Source: Thalassotalea atypica | GTDB taxonomy: Bacteria; Pseudomonadota; Gammaproteobacteria; Enterobacterales; Alteromonadaceae | Direction of reading: 5' to 3' | DNA length: 64,000 nt | NCBI RefSeq assembly: GCF_030295975.1 | Contig: NZ_AP027364.1 | Span: forward strand, 682,001 to 746,000 | Shown: positions 29,323 to 39,039 of the stretch, in pieces | How the letters are laid out: each line of letters begins with the position of its first letter | Numbering within the stretch: position 1 is the stretch's first letter | Translations under genes and position numbers: made by a program | The notes under the pieces: generated by a model | The model's database searches: none | What the model was told of the DNA's origin: nothing | What the model saw: only the letters and a program-made list of their open reading frames with translations

Positions 29323-29617
29323 TATTATTGGACTTAACATCTATGTAACAAGAAGTATAGGCGCGAATATTACCTTAGCATGGTGCTTAGTGCACTGAAA
29401 ATCACAAATATTTACAGTTATTTTACCTACAATAATTTGTTTTACAGCTTCGAAAACTTGTTTTTGTTAACCTTACTTTTATTAATAGTTGCTTGGATAG
29501 TTAGCTAGTTGGCTAAAAAACAACCGTCTGGGCAACTTTTTTCTGGAAGAAATCACTTTCTTCTTTGTTTTTACCGTTTTACCAGCGACAATTTAGCTTA
29601 GATATTTGGAGTGGTTA

Positions 29618-30592
29618 ATGTTAATTCAAGTTTTTATTTTAGTTGTCTCGTTAGTCGTGCTCGTCTGGAGTGCAGATAAATTTGTTTATGGTGCATCATC
29701 TTTAGCGAGAAATTTGGGCGTTGCTCCGATGATCATCGGCTTGACCATTGTTGCTATGGGATCTTCAGCACCCGAAATGATGGTGGCTGCAACAGCTTCC
29801 TTTAATGGCTCTCCGGATACTGCAGTGGGTAATGCGATTGGCTCAAATATTACCAATATTGCGCTGGTGTTGGGGCTTACCGCCATATTTCAGCCGTTAT
29901 TGGTTTCTTCCAGTACGGTCAGAAGAGAATTACCACTAATTTTACTCGTTACTGCTGTCGCTTTTTGGATGATTTCGGATAGTCAGTTAACATTTGCTGA
30001 AGGACTGATATTGATAGCAGGGTTTGTTACTTATATTCTTAGCCTATTGCTCATAACTCTGAAACGTTCGAAGAGCGCGCCTATTGATGATCCTATGCTA
30101 TTGGAAGCCGAACAAGATGTTCCTGAAGGCGTGAGTACAGGCTGGGCAATATTTTGGCTGGCATTAGGTATTATTGCACTGCCGTTAAGTGCACATTTTT
30201 TAGTTGATTCAGCCGTGTTTATCGCCAAAGTCTTTGGCGTTAGCGATTTAGTGATAGGGTTGACCATTATTGCAATTGGTACAAGCCTTCCTGAACTTGC
30301 AGCCAGTATTGCCAGTATTGTGAAGAAAGAAGATGATCTTGCATTGGGTAACATTATAGGCTCAAATATTTTTAATATTTTGGCTGTATTGCCACTCGCA
30401 GGCCTCATCGCACCAGGTGGCATTGATGCTAATGCTGCAAGTCGCGACTCTCCCTATATGTTGGCAGTTACATTATTATTATTCTTTTTGTGTTTTAGCC
30501 GTAAAAAAGGCTTTAGAATTACCCGATTAAAGGGGGCTGCTTTATTAAGCTGCTTTATCGCATATCAAGTTATTTTGTTTAGCCAGTTATAA
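29618..30592 (+). CDS. yrbG: calcium/sodium antiporter YrbG
   Basis: A 324-residue CaCA-family exchanger with about ten membrane helices and two inverted alpha repeats: GLTIVAMGSSAPEMM with GNAIGSNITNI, and GLTIIAIGTSLPELA with GNIIGSNIFNI, the ion-binding helices. The start is the ATG at 29618, preceded by GGAG; a TTG at 29606 is less likely. It opens the kds-lpt-rpoN gene string and is divergent from mla, as in Escherichia coli. Ion specificity is by family only. Confidence 0.92.
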   Translation: MLIQVFILVVSLVVLVWSADKFVYGASSLARNLGVAPMIIGLTIVAMGSSAPEMMVAATASFNGSPDTAVGNAIGSNITNIALVLGLTAIFQPLLVSSSTVRRELPLILLVTAVAFWMISDSQLTFAEGLILIAGFVTYILSLLLITLKRSKSAPIDDPMLLEAEQDVPEGVSTGWAIFWLALGIIALPLSAHFLVDSAVFIAKVFGVSDLVIGLTIIAIGTSLPELAASIASIVKKEDDLALGNIIGSNIFNILAVLPLAGLIAPGGIDANAASRDSPYMLAVTLLLFFLCFSRKKGFRITRLKGAALLSCFIAYQVILFSQL

Positions 30593-30609
30593 TTATCAAT
30601 AGGAAAAAA

Positions 30610-31575
30610 ATGGAAAGCTTCAAAAGTTTAGCCACTGAGGTGATCAACATCGAGCAACAAGCAATAGCATCGCTACTTGAGTTTGTTGATGAAAGTTTTG
30701 AAGTTGCCTGCAATTACATGTTTAACTGTAAAGGACGTGTGATTGTTGTAGGCATGGGTAAGTCAGGTCATATTGCTGGCAAAATAGCAGCCACCCTAGC
30801 TAGCACAGGTACGCCTTCGTTTTTCGTTCACCCAGGTGAGGCAAGCCATGGTGATTTAGGTATGATCACCAAAGAAGATGTAGTCCTTGCCATTTCCAAT
30901 TCAGGCGAAACCGGTGAAGTCTTGACGATTATTCCTGTGATCAAACGTATAGGTGCACGACTGGTATCGATGACGGGCAATACCGAGTCTACACTCGCAA
31001 AACTCGGGGATACTCACGTTTGTGTAAAAGTAGAAAAAGAAGCGTGTCCATTAGGCTTAGCACCAACGTCAAGTACGACAGCTACCTTAGTGATGGGAGA
31101 TGCTATCGCTGTTGCTCTGCTCAACGCCAGAGGATTTACCGCTGATGACTTTGCTTTATCGCATCCTGGTGGTAGTTTAGGCAAACGATTACTGCTTCGA
31201 TTATCGGATATTATGCATAAAGGCGATCGTTTACCGTTGGTAAATCAAGAGGTGATGATCAAAGAAGCACTGGTTGAAATGTCAGAAAAAGGATTGGGCA
31301 TGACGGGTGTCACTGACAGTGACGGAGTGTTAGTCGGCTTATTTACTGACGGTGATTTACGTCGAATATTGGACGCGAAAACAGACATTCATCAAGACAG
31401 TATTGATATGGTCATGACGCGTTCACCAAGGGTTGCACAAGCTGATTTGCTGGCTGCACAAGCATTACAAATCATGGAAGAGAAAAAAATTAACGGCCTT
31501 ATCATTGTTGATGAAAACAATAAACCTGTTGGTGCAATGAATATGCATGATCTACTGAAATCTGGGGTGTTGTAA
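30610..31575 (+). CDS. kdsD: D-arabinose 5-phosphate isomerase
   Basis: A 321-residue enzyme with an N-terminal SIS isomerase domain (about 35-185: VGMGKSGHIAGKIAATLASTGTP and a SNSGETGE phosphosugar loop) and two C-terminal CBS domains. It converts ribulose 5-phosphate to arabinose 5-phosphate, the first step of Kdo synthesis for LPS. An AGGAAAAAA ribosome site precedes the ATG. Its stop overlaps the kdsC start codon by one base. Confidence 0.95.
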   Translation: MESFKSLATEVINIEQQAIASLLEFVDESFEVACNYMFNCKGRVIVVGMGKSGHIAGKIAATLASTGTPSFFVHPGEASHGDLGMITKEDVVLAISNSGETGEVLTIIPVIKRIGARLVSMTGNTESTLAKLGDTHVCVKVEKEACPLGLAPTSSTTATLVMGDAIAVALLNARGFTADDFALSHPGGSLGKRLLLRLSDIMHKGDRLPLVNQEVMIKEALVEMSEKGLGMTGVTDSDGVLVGLFTDGDLRRILDAKTDIHQDSIDMVMTRSPRVAQADLLAAQALQIMEEKKINGLIIVDENNKPVGAMNMHDLLKSGVL

Positions 31576-32123
31576 TGGCGAATACCATGTATGGGCAAGC
31601 GGAGTCGAGTGTGCTAGACGCGGCTGCGCAAATCAAGTTATTGGTTTGCGATGTCGACGGCGTTTTTTCTGATGGTCGCATTTATCTAGGCAATGATGGA
31701 GAAGAGCTAAAAGCTTTCCACACCAAAGATGGTTTTGGTATTAAAGCATTGGTCAAAAGTGGTGTTGAGGTCGCAGTCATTACCGGACGACGCTCAGCTA
31801 TTGTGAAAAATAGAATGACCGCACTCAATGTTGGGCATATCGTACAAGGGGAAGAAGACAAGCTACCTGCATTACAGCAATTAATCACCAAACTTGGATT
31901 GACACCTACGCAGGTTGCCTTTATTGGTGATGATTGTCCTGATTTACCTTGTATTGAGCATGTTGGTTTAGGAGTTGCGGTAGCTGATGCACATCCACTA
32001 GTTGTCGCGAAAGCAAATTATCAGACGTTTTTAAGAGGTGGTTTTGGTGCAGTTAGGGAGTTGTGTGATTTAATTATGCAATCACAAGGAACACTAATGG
32101 ACGCCAAAGGCGCTAGCATATGA
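31575..32123 (+). CDS. kdsC: 3-deoxy-D-manno-octulosonate 8-phosphate phosphatase
   Basis: A 182-residue HAD-family phosphatase that removes phosphate from Kdo 8-phosphate. The nucleophile motif is VCDVDGVFSDG, with ITGRRSA as motif II and IGDDCPDLP as the metal-binding motif IV. It is a minimal (C0-type) HAD without a cap, acting as a tetramer in the family. It is translationally coupled at both ends, overlapping kdsD by one base and lptC by four. Confidence 0.95.
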   Translation: MANTMYGQAESSVLDAAAQIKLLVCDVDGVFSDGRIYLGNDGEELKAFHTKDGFGIKALVKSGVEVAVITGRRSAIVKNRMTALNVGHIVQGEEDKLPALQQLITKLGLTPTQVAFIGDDCPDLPCIEHVGLGVAVADAHPLVVAKANYQTFLRGGFGAVRELCDLIMQSQGTLMDAKGASI

Positions 32124-32686
32124 GTCGCCTTTATAGTTGGGCATTCATTGTCTTACTAGTAAGCATCGCTATTTACGGTACGGTGCAATGGCGAGCTTCT
32201 TTGGTTGAGCAAGAAGGTACATCAAATGAGGAACTAACGCCTGATTTTATTGCCGAAGCTTTAAACAGCAATTTCTTTAATAGCGAAGGGCTGTTATCTC
32301 ATGAAATTCAAGCGACCAAAATGGAGCATTTTTCAGGGGTATCTTTAACTAAATTTGAGCAGCCGTTTTATACGTTATACCCTAAAGATCAGTCGGCACC
32401 ATGGAAAGTCAGCGCAAAAGAAGCGACTCTATACAATAACAATCGTGTCGTTTTAAAAAATCGCGTAATATTAAAGGCAACAGAAGAAAATAGTCTGATT
32501 CAAGAGATTCATTGCAAATACTTAGAGTTAGATTTAAATACAAACATTATTAGTTCAGATCAGACCATTTTGATTCAAGGTAAAAATTTTACTATGTATG
32601 GCTCTGGCTTGATTATCGATCTTAATACAACACAGATGACACTAACTGAGCATGTACAAACAATTTATAAAAAAATTACTGGCTAG
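32120..32686 (+). CDS. lptC: LptC, LPS transport bridge protein
   Basis: A 188-residue bitopic inner-membrane protein with one N-terminal helix (about 5-22) and a periplasmic beta-jellyroll (LSHEIQATKMEHF, SAKEATLYNNNRVVLKNRV, LYPKDQSAPWKV). It receives LPS from LptBFG and hands it to LptA. It overlaps kdsC by 4 bp and lptA by 35 bp. LptF and LptG are encoded elsewhere. Confidence 0.92.
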   Translation: MSRLYSWAFIVLLVSIAIYGTVQWRASLVEQEGTSNEELTPDFIAEALNSNFFNSEGLLSHEIQATKMEHFSGVSLTKFEQPFYTLYPKDQSAPWKVSAKEATLYNNNRVVLKNRVILKATEENSLIQEIHCKYLELDLNTNIISSDQTILIQGKNFTMYGSGLIIDLNTTQMTLTEHVQTIYKKITG

Positions 32687-33176
32687 TATTGTGATAATGA
32701 CCACAAGTTTGGTCCTTATGACAACAGCACAAGCAGCAAAGGATGATCTTGAGCGAGAGATTGTAATTAAATCTAAGCGTCAGGCAGGTGATCTTAAAAA
32801 TAAGATCGCGAGTTATCTAGACGATGTCGTCATTACACAAGGATCCTTGACGATCAAGGCTGATCTGGTTCAAGTGTACAGCCAAATTGACCATGACACA
32901 GAAACCTATGTGGCTAAAGGCAATCCAGCACATTTTGAACAACAATTAGAAGACGGTACAAAAATAACCCTTGAAGCCGACGAAATTACATATGAGCCAT
33001 TCAATTACATTATCACCATTTCAGGTAATGCGGTTTTACGTCAAGCAGGTAGTGAAGTTACAGGAAGTAAAATTGTCTACAACACACAAACTGAACAATT
33101 AAATGCAGAAAGTGGCAGTAGTGCAGATGAAACCGTGACCACGATATTAAAACCCAAAGCAAAGGACAAAAAGTAA
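32652..33176 (+). CDS. lptA: LptA, periplasmic LPS transport protein
   Basis: A 174-residue protein with a Sec signal peptide (basic MYKQFIKK, hydrophobic stretch, cleavage near AQA-AK) and an OstA-type beta-jellyroll that stacks into the LPS bridge across the periplasm (VVITQGSLTIKADLVQVY, ANPAHFEQQ-like segment, LEADEITYEPFNY). The coding region begins 35 bp inside lptC, long for an overlap but fitting the signal peptide. Four bases separate it from lptB. Confidence 0.92.
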   Translation: MYKQFIKKLLASIVIMTTSLVLMTTAQAAKDDLEREIVIKSKRQAGDLKNKIASYLDDVVITQGSLTIKADLVQVYSQIDHDTETYVAKGNPAHFEQQLEDGTKITLEADEITYEPFNYIITISGNAVLRQAGSEVTGSKIVYNTQTEQLNAESGSSADETVTTILKPKAKDKK

Positions 33177-33179
33177 CGA

Positions 33180-33911
33180 ATGAGCGAAGTTACATTAGAG
33201 GCCAAAGGGCTTGCTAAGTCTTACAAAGGTCGTCGGGTTGTCAAAGACGTCAGTTTAAAGGTCAGTCAAGGTCAAATTGTTGGCCTATTAGGCCCCAATG
33301 GTGCAGGCAAAACAACCTCGTTTTATATGATCGTTGGTCTAGTACCTAACGACGCCGGTGCCATTTTTTTAAACGGTGAAGATCTTACTTTATTACCTAT
33401 GCACGATCGTGCAAGGAGAGGAATAGGCTACTTACCACAAGAAGCATCAATATTTCGAAAACTGACCGTGCATGACAATATCATGGCGATTTTGCAAACT
33501 CGAAAAGATCTAGATGATGTACAAAGACAAGAAAAACTGGAACATTTGGTTGAAGAGTTTAATATCGGCCATATAACAGATAATACAGGCATGAGTTTAT
33601 CGGGTGGTGAACGACGCCGTGTTGAAATAGCTAGGGCATTGGCTGCCGATCCTCAATTTATTTTATTGGATGAGCCATTTGCTGGTGTAGATCCAATTTC
33701 GGTTGGCGATATTAAAAAAATCATTTTACACTTAAAAAATCGTGGCATAGGTATTTTGATCACAGACCACAATGTACGTGAAACATTAGATGTTTGTGAG
33801 CATGCATATATAGTTAGTCATGGTGAACTTATTGCAGAAGGTGATTCGGATCAAATTCTAGCGAATCAACATGTCAGGGATGTGTACCTTGGTGAACAAT
33901 TCACGCTATAG
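33180..33911 (+). CDS. lptB: LptB, LPS export ATPase
   Basis: A 243-residue ABC ATPase: Walker [11 protein letters not shown]-loop YLPQEASIF, signature [14 protein letters not shown], Walker [15 protein letters not shown]-loop ITDHNVRE. It drives extraction of LPS from the inner membrane through LptFG. All motifs are intact. It follows lptA directly and precedes rpoN, the order conserved in gammaproteobacteria. Confidence 0.96.
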   Translation: MSEVTLEAKGLAKSYKGRRVVKDVSLKVSQGQIVGLLGPNGAGKTTSFYMIVGLVPNDAGAIFLNGEDLTLLPMHDRARRGIGYLPQEASIFRKLTVHDNIMAILQTRKDLDDVQRQEKLEHLVEEFNIGHITDNTGMSLSGGERRRVEIARALAADPQFILLDEPFAGVDPISVGDIKKIILHLKNRGIGILITDHNVRETLDVCEHAYIVSHGELIAEGDSDQILANQHVRDVYLGEQFTL

Positions 33912-33963
33912 TAATAGTGTGCTTAGCAACGTGATTACAACAATAGGAAATCAATAAACGTAG

Positions 33964-35472
33964 ATGCGCCCATCACTGCAACTCCGCATAGGACAGCAAC
34001 TAACAATGACGCCACAGTTGCAACAAGCGATAAAGCTTTTGCAATTGTCGACATTAGATTTGCAACAAGAAATCCAAGAAGCATTGGAAAGCAATCCATT
34101 GTTAGAAGTGGATGAATCAGTACCGTCAACTCAAGACGAAAAAGACACATCTATTGAAGAAGCGTCTTACTCTGCTAGTGCGGAAAATGAACAAGCTCCA
34201 CAGTTAGACGGTAGTGAAGATTCAACACCAACCAATGACGAAGTCAGTACGACAGAAGTCATGGAAAAAAACGACATCCCTGAAGAGCTAAGTGTAGACT
34301 CTACTTGGGATGACAGTTTTAGTGCCGGCGTGTCCAGTGGCGGTGTTTCAGCCCCTTCAGAAGATTTTACCTACCAAGGTGAAACGAGCGAGTCAATCCA
34401 AGACCATTTACGTTGGCAAATGGATTTAACCCCTTTTTCAGAAACTGATTCAGCAATAGCTACAGCCATTATTGATGCGGTGGATGATGCAGGCTATTTG
34501 ACAGTATCAAGCGAAGAAGTGTTGGAGAGCGTAGGCACTGAAGGTTTAGAACTTGACGAAGTTGAAGCGGTATTAAAACGTATCAATATGTTTGACCCTA
34601 TTGGGGTTGCAGCGCGCACAATAGCTGAGTGTTTGACCATTCAATTAAATCAGTTTGACGAAAATACGCCGTACCTTAGCGATGCGAAATTGATAATTAA
34701 AGAACATATTGATTTACTTGGCAATCGCGACTATCGTCAGATTATGCGTAAGGCTCGTTTGAAGGAAGAACAGCTTCGAGAAGCTTTGCGTTTGATTCAA
34801 ACGTTAAACCCTCGCCCTGGTGATGCAATTGTACAAGGCGATGACCAATACGTAATTCCTGATGTATCTGTTGAAAAGAAAAATGGTCGTTGGGTTGTTG
34901 AATTAAATCCAAGTACTGCACCGCGTTTGTCCATTAACCAGCAATATGCAGCATTAACTAAAACCATGAAGTCTTCAGATGATAACCAATTCATCCGTTC
35001 AAACCTCCAAGAAGCTAAGTGGTTTATTAAAAGTTTAGAAAGTAGAAACGATACATTATTGAAAGTATCAAATTGTATTGTCCAACGTCAGCAAGGTTTT
35101 TTTGAGTATGGCCCAGAGGCAATGCGTCCTATGGTGCTTAACGATATCGCTGAAGCTGTTGATATGCATGAATCAACAATTTCCCGTGTAACTACACAAA
35201 AATACATGCACACTCCGAGAGGGATTTTTGAACTTAAATACTTCTTCTCAAGTCACGTAAGTACCGAAAACGGAGGAGAATGTTCATCGACGGCAATAAG
35301 AGCTTTAATCAAGAAACTCGTCTCGGCAGAAACGCCGGCTAAACCATTGAGCGATAGTAAAATGGCAGAGCTGCTTGCAGAACAAGGTATTAATGTTGCC
35401 AGAAGAACGATAGCCAAATATCGAGAATCTTTGTCTATTCCTCCATCTAACCAAAGAAAGAGCTTACTTTAA
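33964..35472 (+). CDS. rpoN: RNA polymerase sigma-54 factor
   Basis: A 502-residue sigma factor. Region I is the Gln/Leu-rich activator-responsive segment ([23 protein letters not shown]). Region II (about 50-140) is a long acidic linker. Region III has the core-binding and helix-turn-helix parts ([16 protein letters not shown]), and the C-terminal RpoN box reads [10 protein letters not shown]. It recognises -24/-12 promoters with an activator ATPase. The start ATG has a poor Shine-Dalgarno sequence. It lies 52 bp after lptB and 32 bp before hpf. Confidence 0.96.
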   Translation: MRPSLQLRIGQQLTMTPQLQQAIKLLQLSTLDLQQEIQEALESNPLLEVDESVPSTQDEKDTSIEEASYSASAENEQAPQLDGSEDSTPTNDEVSTTEVMEKNDIPEELSVDSTWDDSFSAGVSSGGVSAPSEDFTYQGETSESIQDHLRWQMDLTPFSETDSAIATAIIDAVDDAGYLTVSSEEVLESVGTEGLELDEVEAVLKRINMFDPIGVAARTIAECLTIQLNQFDENTPYLSDAKLIIKEHIDLLGNRDYRQIMRKARLKEEQLREALRLIQTLNPRPGDAIVQGDDQYVIPDVSVEKKNGRWVVELNPSTAPRLSINQQYAALTKTMKSSDDNQFIRSNLQEAKWFIKSLESRNDTLLKVSNCIVQRQQGFFEYGPEAMRPMVLNDIAEAVDMHESTISRVTTQKYMHTPRGIFELKYFFSSHVSTENGGECSSTAIRALIKKLVSAETPAKPLSDSKMAELLAEQGINVARRTIAKYRESLSIPPSNQRKSLL

Positions 35473-35504
35473 GCCTTTATTCAACAACATAAGGATTTCC
35501 GCTT

Positions 35505-35792
35505 ATGCAAATTAATCTTACAGGTCACCACGTCGAAATCACTCAATCAATGCGTGAGTATGTTAACTCTAAGTTCGCTAAATTAGAGCGACATTTTGAC
35601 CACATTAATAACGTCTATGTTGTTTTAACTGTAGAAAAACTAAATCAAGTTGCGGAAGCGACCGTTCATTTAAACGGGAGTGAGGTTCATGCAAAAGCTG
35701 ATAATCACGACATGTATGCTTCAATTGATGGACTTATCGATAAATTAGATCGCCAAATTCTAAAATATAAAGGCAAAATCACACAACATTAA
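35505..35792 (+). CDS. hpf: short ribosome hibernation promoting factor
   Basis: A 95-residue S30EA-type protein (MQINLTGHHVEITQSMREYVNSK, ending DKLDRQILKYKGK). Short HPF binds the decoding centre and stabilises 100S ribosome dimers together with RMF, whose gene is at 42683 in this window. AAGGA precedes the ATG. It sits between rpoN and ptsN in the usual operon. Confidence 0.94.
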   Translation: MQINLTGHHVEITQSMREYVNSKFAKLERHFDHINNVYVVLTVEKLNQVAEATVHLNGSEVHAKADNHDMYASIDGLIDKLDRQILKYKGKITQH

Positions 35793-35794
35793 TC

Positions 35795-36256
35795 ATGAAG
35801 TTGCAAGATATCTTAACTGTGGACTGCACTCAATGTGCAGTTCCACTCAATAGCAAAAAACGAATTCTTGAACATATTTGTAGTATTGCTACCAATAAAA
35901 TCCCAGAACACACTAAATTTGAGCTGCTTGAAAGCCTGATGGAACGAGAAAAGATGGGCAGTACAGGTATTGGCAATGGTATCGCTATACCTCATGGACG
36001 GTTGAGCAAAACCTCTCAAGTTATTGCGGTGTTTTTAACCACGGAACAAGCATTGAGTTTTGATGCGATAGATAATCGCGCTGTGGATATTTTTGTTGCT
36101 CTGTTTGTCCCAGAAGATTGTTGTAAAGAACATTTATCTACATTACAAAGTATTGCTCGGCTTTTAAGTAATAAAAAACTCTGTAAACAAATTAGAAAAA
36201 GCTCCTCAAATGAAGCGTTATTTGAACTGATTTCAAATACGAGTGAAATTACATGA
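35795..36256 (+). CDS. ptsN: nitrogen PTS EIIA component
   Basis: A 153-residue PTS EIIA-2 domain protein, with the phosphorylated His in GIAIPHGRL and the typical GNGIAIPHG context. It is the last protein of the nitrogen phosphotransfer chain (PtsP to NPr to EIIA-Ntr) that tunes potassium uptake and nitrogen/envelope responses. No sugar-permease domains are attached. It starts 2 bp after hpf and overlaps rapZ by 4 bp. Confidence 0.94.
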   Translation: MKLQDILTVDCTQCAVPLNSKKRILEHICSIATNKIPEHTKFELLESLMEREKMGSTGIGNGIAIPHGRLSKTSQVIAVFLTTEQALSFDAIDNRAVDIFVALFVPEDCCKEHLSTLQSIARLLSNKKLCKQIRKSSSNEALFELISNTSEIT

Positions 36257-37107
36257 AACTGATTATTCTTAGTGGTCGCTCAGGTTCAGGGAAATCTGTC
36301 GCACTTAGAGTTCTAGAAGATTTAGGTTATTATTGCGTTGATAATATTCCTGTTAATCTACTCCCAGCACTTACACATACCGTTATCAATGAATATGATA
36401 CCGTAGCCGTCAGTCTTGATGTTCGTAATTTACCTGCTGATCCTAATGATATTAAAGAAATCATTGAGTATTTGCCGTCAGCGGTTGAACTGACCATATT
36501 GTACCTTGACGCTAATGACAGTGATCTTATTCGTCGTTTCAGTGAAACAAGACGCTTACACCCGTTAATCAGAAAAAATATGGCACTTGATCAAGCAATA
36601 TCTTTGGAAAAGAAGCTGCTTGAGCCGATCGCAACACGCGCCGATTTATACATCAACACTAGCCAATTATCTCCACATCAATTATCAGACCTTGTCCGTG
36701 AGCGAATTTTAGGCAAGAAAACTGGTGCTATGGTGTTAGTGTTTGAATCGTTTGGTTTTAAACATGGTATTCCACAGGATGCTGACTACGTTTTTGATGC
36801 CCGCTTTCTACCTAATCCGTTTTGGGATAAAGAGCTAAAGGGACAAACCGGACTTGATCAACCTGTTAAAGATTTTCTTGATAGAGAGCCTATCGTGACT
36901 AAATTTGTCTGGCAAATAAATAGTTTTTTAATGACGTGGTTGCCACATCTTGAGCGAAATAATCGCAGTTATGTCACTATCGCTATAGGGTGCACCGGTG
37001 GAAAGCATCGTTCGGTTTATATTGCTGAACTACTAGCAAATAATTTCCGAAAGGAACGCGAAGACATTCAATCTCGCCATCGTGATCTTAATGTTAAGTC
37101 GAGTTAG
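36253..37107 (+). CDS. rapZ: RNase adapter protein RapZ
   Basis: A 284-residue P-loop protein: Walker A GRSGSGKS at residues 7-14, an N-terminal kinase-like fold, and a C-terminal RNA-binding half with GCTGGKHRSVY. In enterobacteria it directs RNase E to the GlmZ small RNA and so controls glucosamine 6-phosphate synthase. Whether the small RNA partner exists here is not seen. It lies between ptsN and the NPr gene. Confidence 0.94.
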   Translation: MKLIILSGRSGSGKSVALRVLEDLGYYCVDNIPVNLLPALTHTVINEYDTVAVSLDVRNLPADPNDIKEIIEYLPSAVELTILYLDANDSDLIRRFSETRRLHPLIRKNMALDQAISLEKKLLEPIATRADLYINTSQLSPHQLSDLVRERILGKKTGAMVLVFESFGFKHGIPQDADYVFDARFLPNPFWDKELKGQTGLDQPVKDFLDREPIVTKFVWQINSFLMTWLPHLERNNRSYVTIAIGCTGGKHRSVYIAELLANNFRKEREDIQSRHRDLNVKSS

Positions 37108-37112
37108 CTTAC

Positions 37113-37388
37113 ATGACGCAAGTCAAGAAAGAAGTCACTATAGCCAATAAGCTGGGGCTGCATGCCAGAGCCGCAACAAAATTGGTTCAGTTAAGCCAAA
37201 ATTTCTCCTCGAAAGTGCACCTTGAGCTTGAAGGCAATAATGCTGATGCGACAAGTATTATGGCGCTGATGTTATTGGCTGGCGCACAAGGTAAAAAAGT
37301 CACAGTTATTGCTACAGGTGAAGATGCTCAATTAGCCTGTGAAAGTATTTGTCAGCTAATCAATGAAAAGTTTGATGAGGCTGAATAA
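37113..37388 (+). CDS. ptsO: phosphocarrier protein NPr
   Basis: A 91-residue HPr-like protein, with the active His in GLHARAATKLVQ and the central DATSIMALMLL helix. It relays phosphate from PtsP to EIIA-Ntr, two genes upstream. It is the last gene of the yrbG-to-npr string. A 199-bp gap to mgtE follows, in which I see no strong terminator hairpin. Confidence 0.93.
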   Translation: MTQVKKEVTIANKLGLHARAATKLVQLSQNFSSKVHLELEGNNADATSIMALMLLAGAQGKKVTVIATGEDAQLACESICQLINEKFDEAE

Positions 37389-37587
37389 AACACCTTCCAG
37401 CACAAAAATAACTACTGTAAAAAACCACTTATTTAAGATACACTTGCATTAAGCTTTGACGTATTCTCTCCTGGTTTTTTAGAACAGCTTTATTGCGTTA
37501 AACGCTCAAATTCCACACTTATCGTTTCAAATGTTAATAGATATGCCTATTTCAATAGGGACGATCTATTACGGTACAGGGTGATTT

Positions 37588-38946
37588 ATGCCGGAAATTT
37601 CAGAACAAGAATACAATCAGCAACGTCTGCTACAAGTCAATGAAGCACTTGGTAGCGGAATGTTTGTCTATGTGCGTAAATTGCTTCAGAAATTACCGCC
37701 CTTTGATATTGCCCTTATTCTTGAATCTTCGACAGCTAAAAGCCGATCGGTTTTATGGCAGTTAATCGATCCTGATCATCATGGTGAAGTATTAGAAGAA
37801 CTTAGTGAAGAAGTTCGCAAAGGGATCTTAAAAAGCATGCGTCCAGAAAAGGTCGCTGCGGTTGCCGAAGGCATGGACGTTGATGATTTAGCTGAAGTAT
37901 TAAGAACACTACCTGACGCGGTCTATCAGGAAGTTATTAACTCCATGGATACGCAAGACCGATCCCGCGTTGAAATGGCACTGGCATTTGAGGAAGATAC
38001 CGCGGGCGGTATCATGAACACCGATACCATTACGATTCGCCCAGATGTTTCTGTCGATGTTGTTTTACGGTATTTACGTTTAAAAGGTGAACTGCCTGAA
38101 GCCACAGATTCTTTCTATGTTGTAGATAGACACGATCGCTTCATCGGTGCAGTAAGCTTGGCTTCCATCGTTACGTCAAAATCTGAGCAAGTTGTTTCCA
38201 GCTTGATTGATGCTGACATTGAAGCAATACCGCCTGAAATGGATGAAACCGATGTCGCCCAGTTGTTTGAACGCCATGATTTAATTTCGGCGCCGGTTGT
38301 AGATAGTGACGGAAGATTACTTGGTCGTATTACCATTGACGATGTTATCGATATAATCCGTGAAGAAGCAGAGCACTCGATGATGAGTATGGCCGGTTTA
38401 GACGATGAAGCAGATACTTTTGCCCCAGTTGTTAAAAGCACTCAACAACGTTCTATTTGGCTTGGCGTTAATTTAATCACGGCTTTGCTGGCGGTAGCAG
38501 TTACCAGCATGTTTGAAGGACTGTTCAGCCAATTAGCGATACTAGCCGTTCTTAATTCACTGGTGCCCAGTATGGGAGGCGTTGCCGGCAATCAAACACT
38601 AACACTGGTGATTCGTGGCATGGCATTGGGTCATGTTGGAGACAGTAATTCACGGGCTCTACTTTATAAAGAGCTGGCCGTTGGTTTTTTAAATGGCTTG
38701 ATATGGGCGATTCTTATTGCCTCGGTAGTTGCGCTTTGGAAACAAGATTTTGTGCTCGGTGGCGTGATTGCTTTTGCTATGTTAATGAATTTAACCGCCG
38801 CTGGCGTCGCTGGGGTGACTATTCCATTAGTGCTTAAAAAAATGAATATAGATCCAGCCTTAGCTGGTAGTGTTATTTTAACCACCATTACCGATGTCGT
38901 TGGTATTTTTGCGTTTTTAGGTACAGCCACCTTATTGTTAACATAG
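37588..38946 (+). CDS. mgtE: magnesium transporter MgtE
   Basis: A 452-residue magnesium channel. An N-terminal helical domain (about 20-130) and a pair of CBS domains (about 135-260) sense cytoplasmic magnesium and gate the five membrane helices (about 285-450: NSLVPSMGGVAGNQTLTLVIRG is the pore-lining segment). It stands as a single gene between the npr and pmbA blocks and ends at a strong bidirectional terminator. No magnesium riboswitch is evident in the 199 bp upstream. Confidence 0.94.
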   Translation: MPEISEQEYNQQRLLQVNEALGSGMFVYVRKLLQKLPPFDIALILESSTAKSRSVLWQLIDPDHHGEVLEELSEEVRKGILKSMRPEKVAAVAEGMDVDDLAEVLRTLPDAVYQEVINSMDTQDRSRVEMALAFEEDTAGGIMNTDTITIRPDVSVDVVLRYLRLKGELPEATDSFYVVDRHDRFIGAVSLASIVTSKSEQVVSSLIDADIEAIPPEMDETDVAQLFERHDLISAPVVDSDGRLLGRITIDDVIDIIREEAEHSMMSMAGLDDEADTFAPVVKSTQQRSIWLGVNLITALLAVAVTSMFEGLFSQLAILAVLNSLVPSMGGVAGNQTLTLVIRGMALGHVGDSNSRALLYKELAVGFLNGLIWAILIASVVALWKQDFVLGGVIAFAMLMNLTAAGVAGVTIPLVLKKMNIDPALAGSVILTTITDVVGIFAFLGTATLLLT

Positions 38947-39000
38947 TTTTTAGACGCTAACTCGATAGAACTTGCTGTTTTCGCGATGTGAATTAGATGA

Positions 39001-39030
39001 TTTTAGTGAGGAGGTGATTCCTCACTAAAA
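39001..39030. terminator. bidirectional intrinsic terminator between mgtE and pmbA
   Basis: A perfect 12-bp stem (39001-39012 with 39019-39030), loop GGTGAT, flanked by TTTT and AAAA ends, sits between the convergent mgtE and pmbA stop codons. It can act on either strand. Confidence 0.85.
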
Positions 39031-39039
39031 GGTTTAGGG

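Noticed and set aside
37389-37587. Possible magnesium riboswitch upstream of mgtE
   Set aside because: The gap is only about 200 bp and shows none of the expected paired elements.
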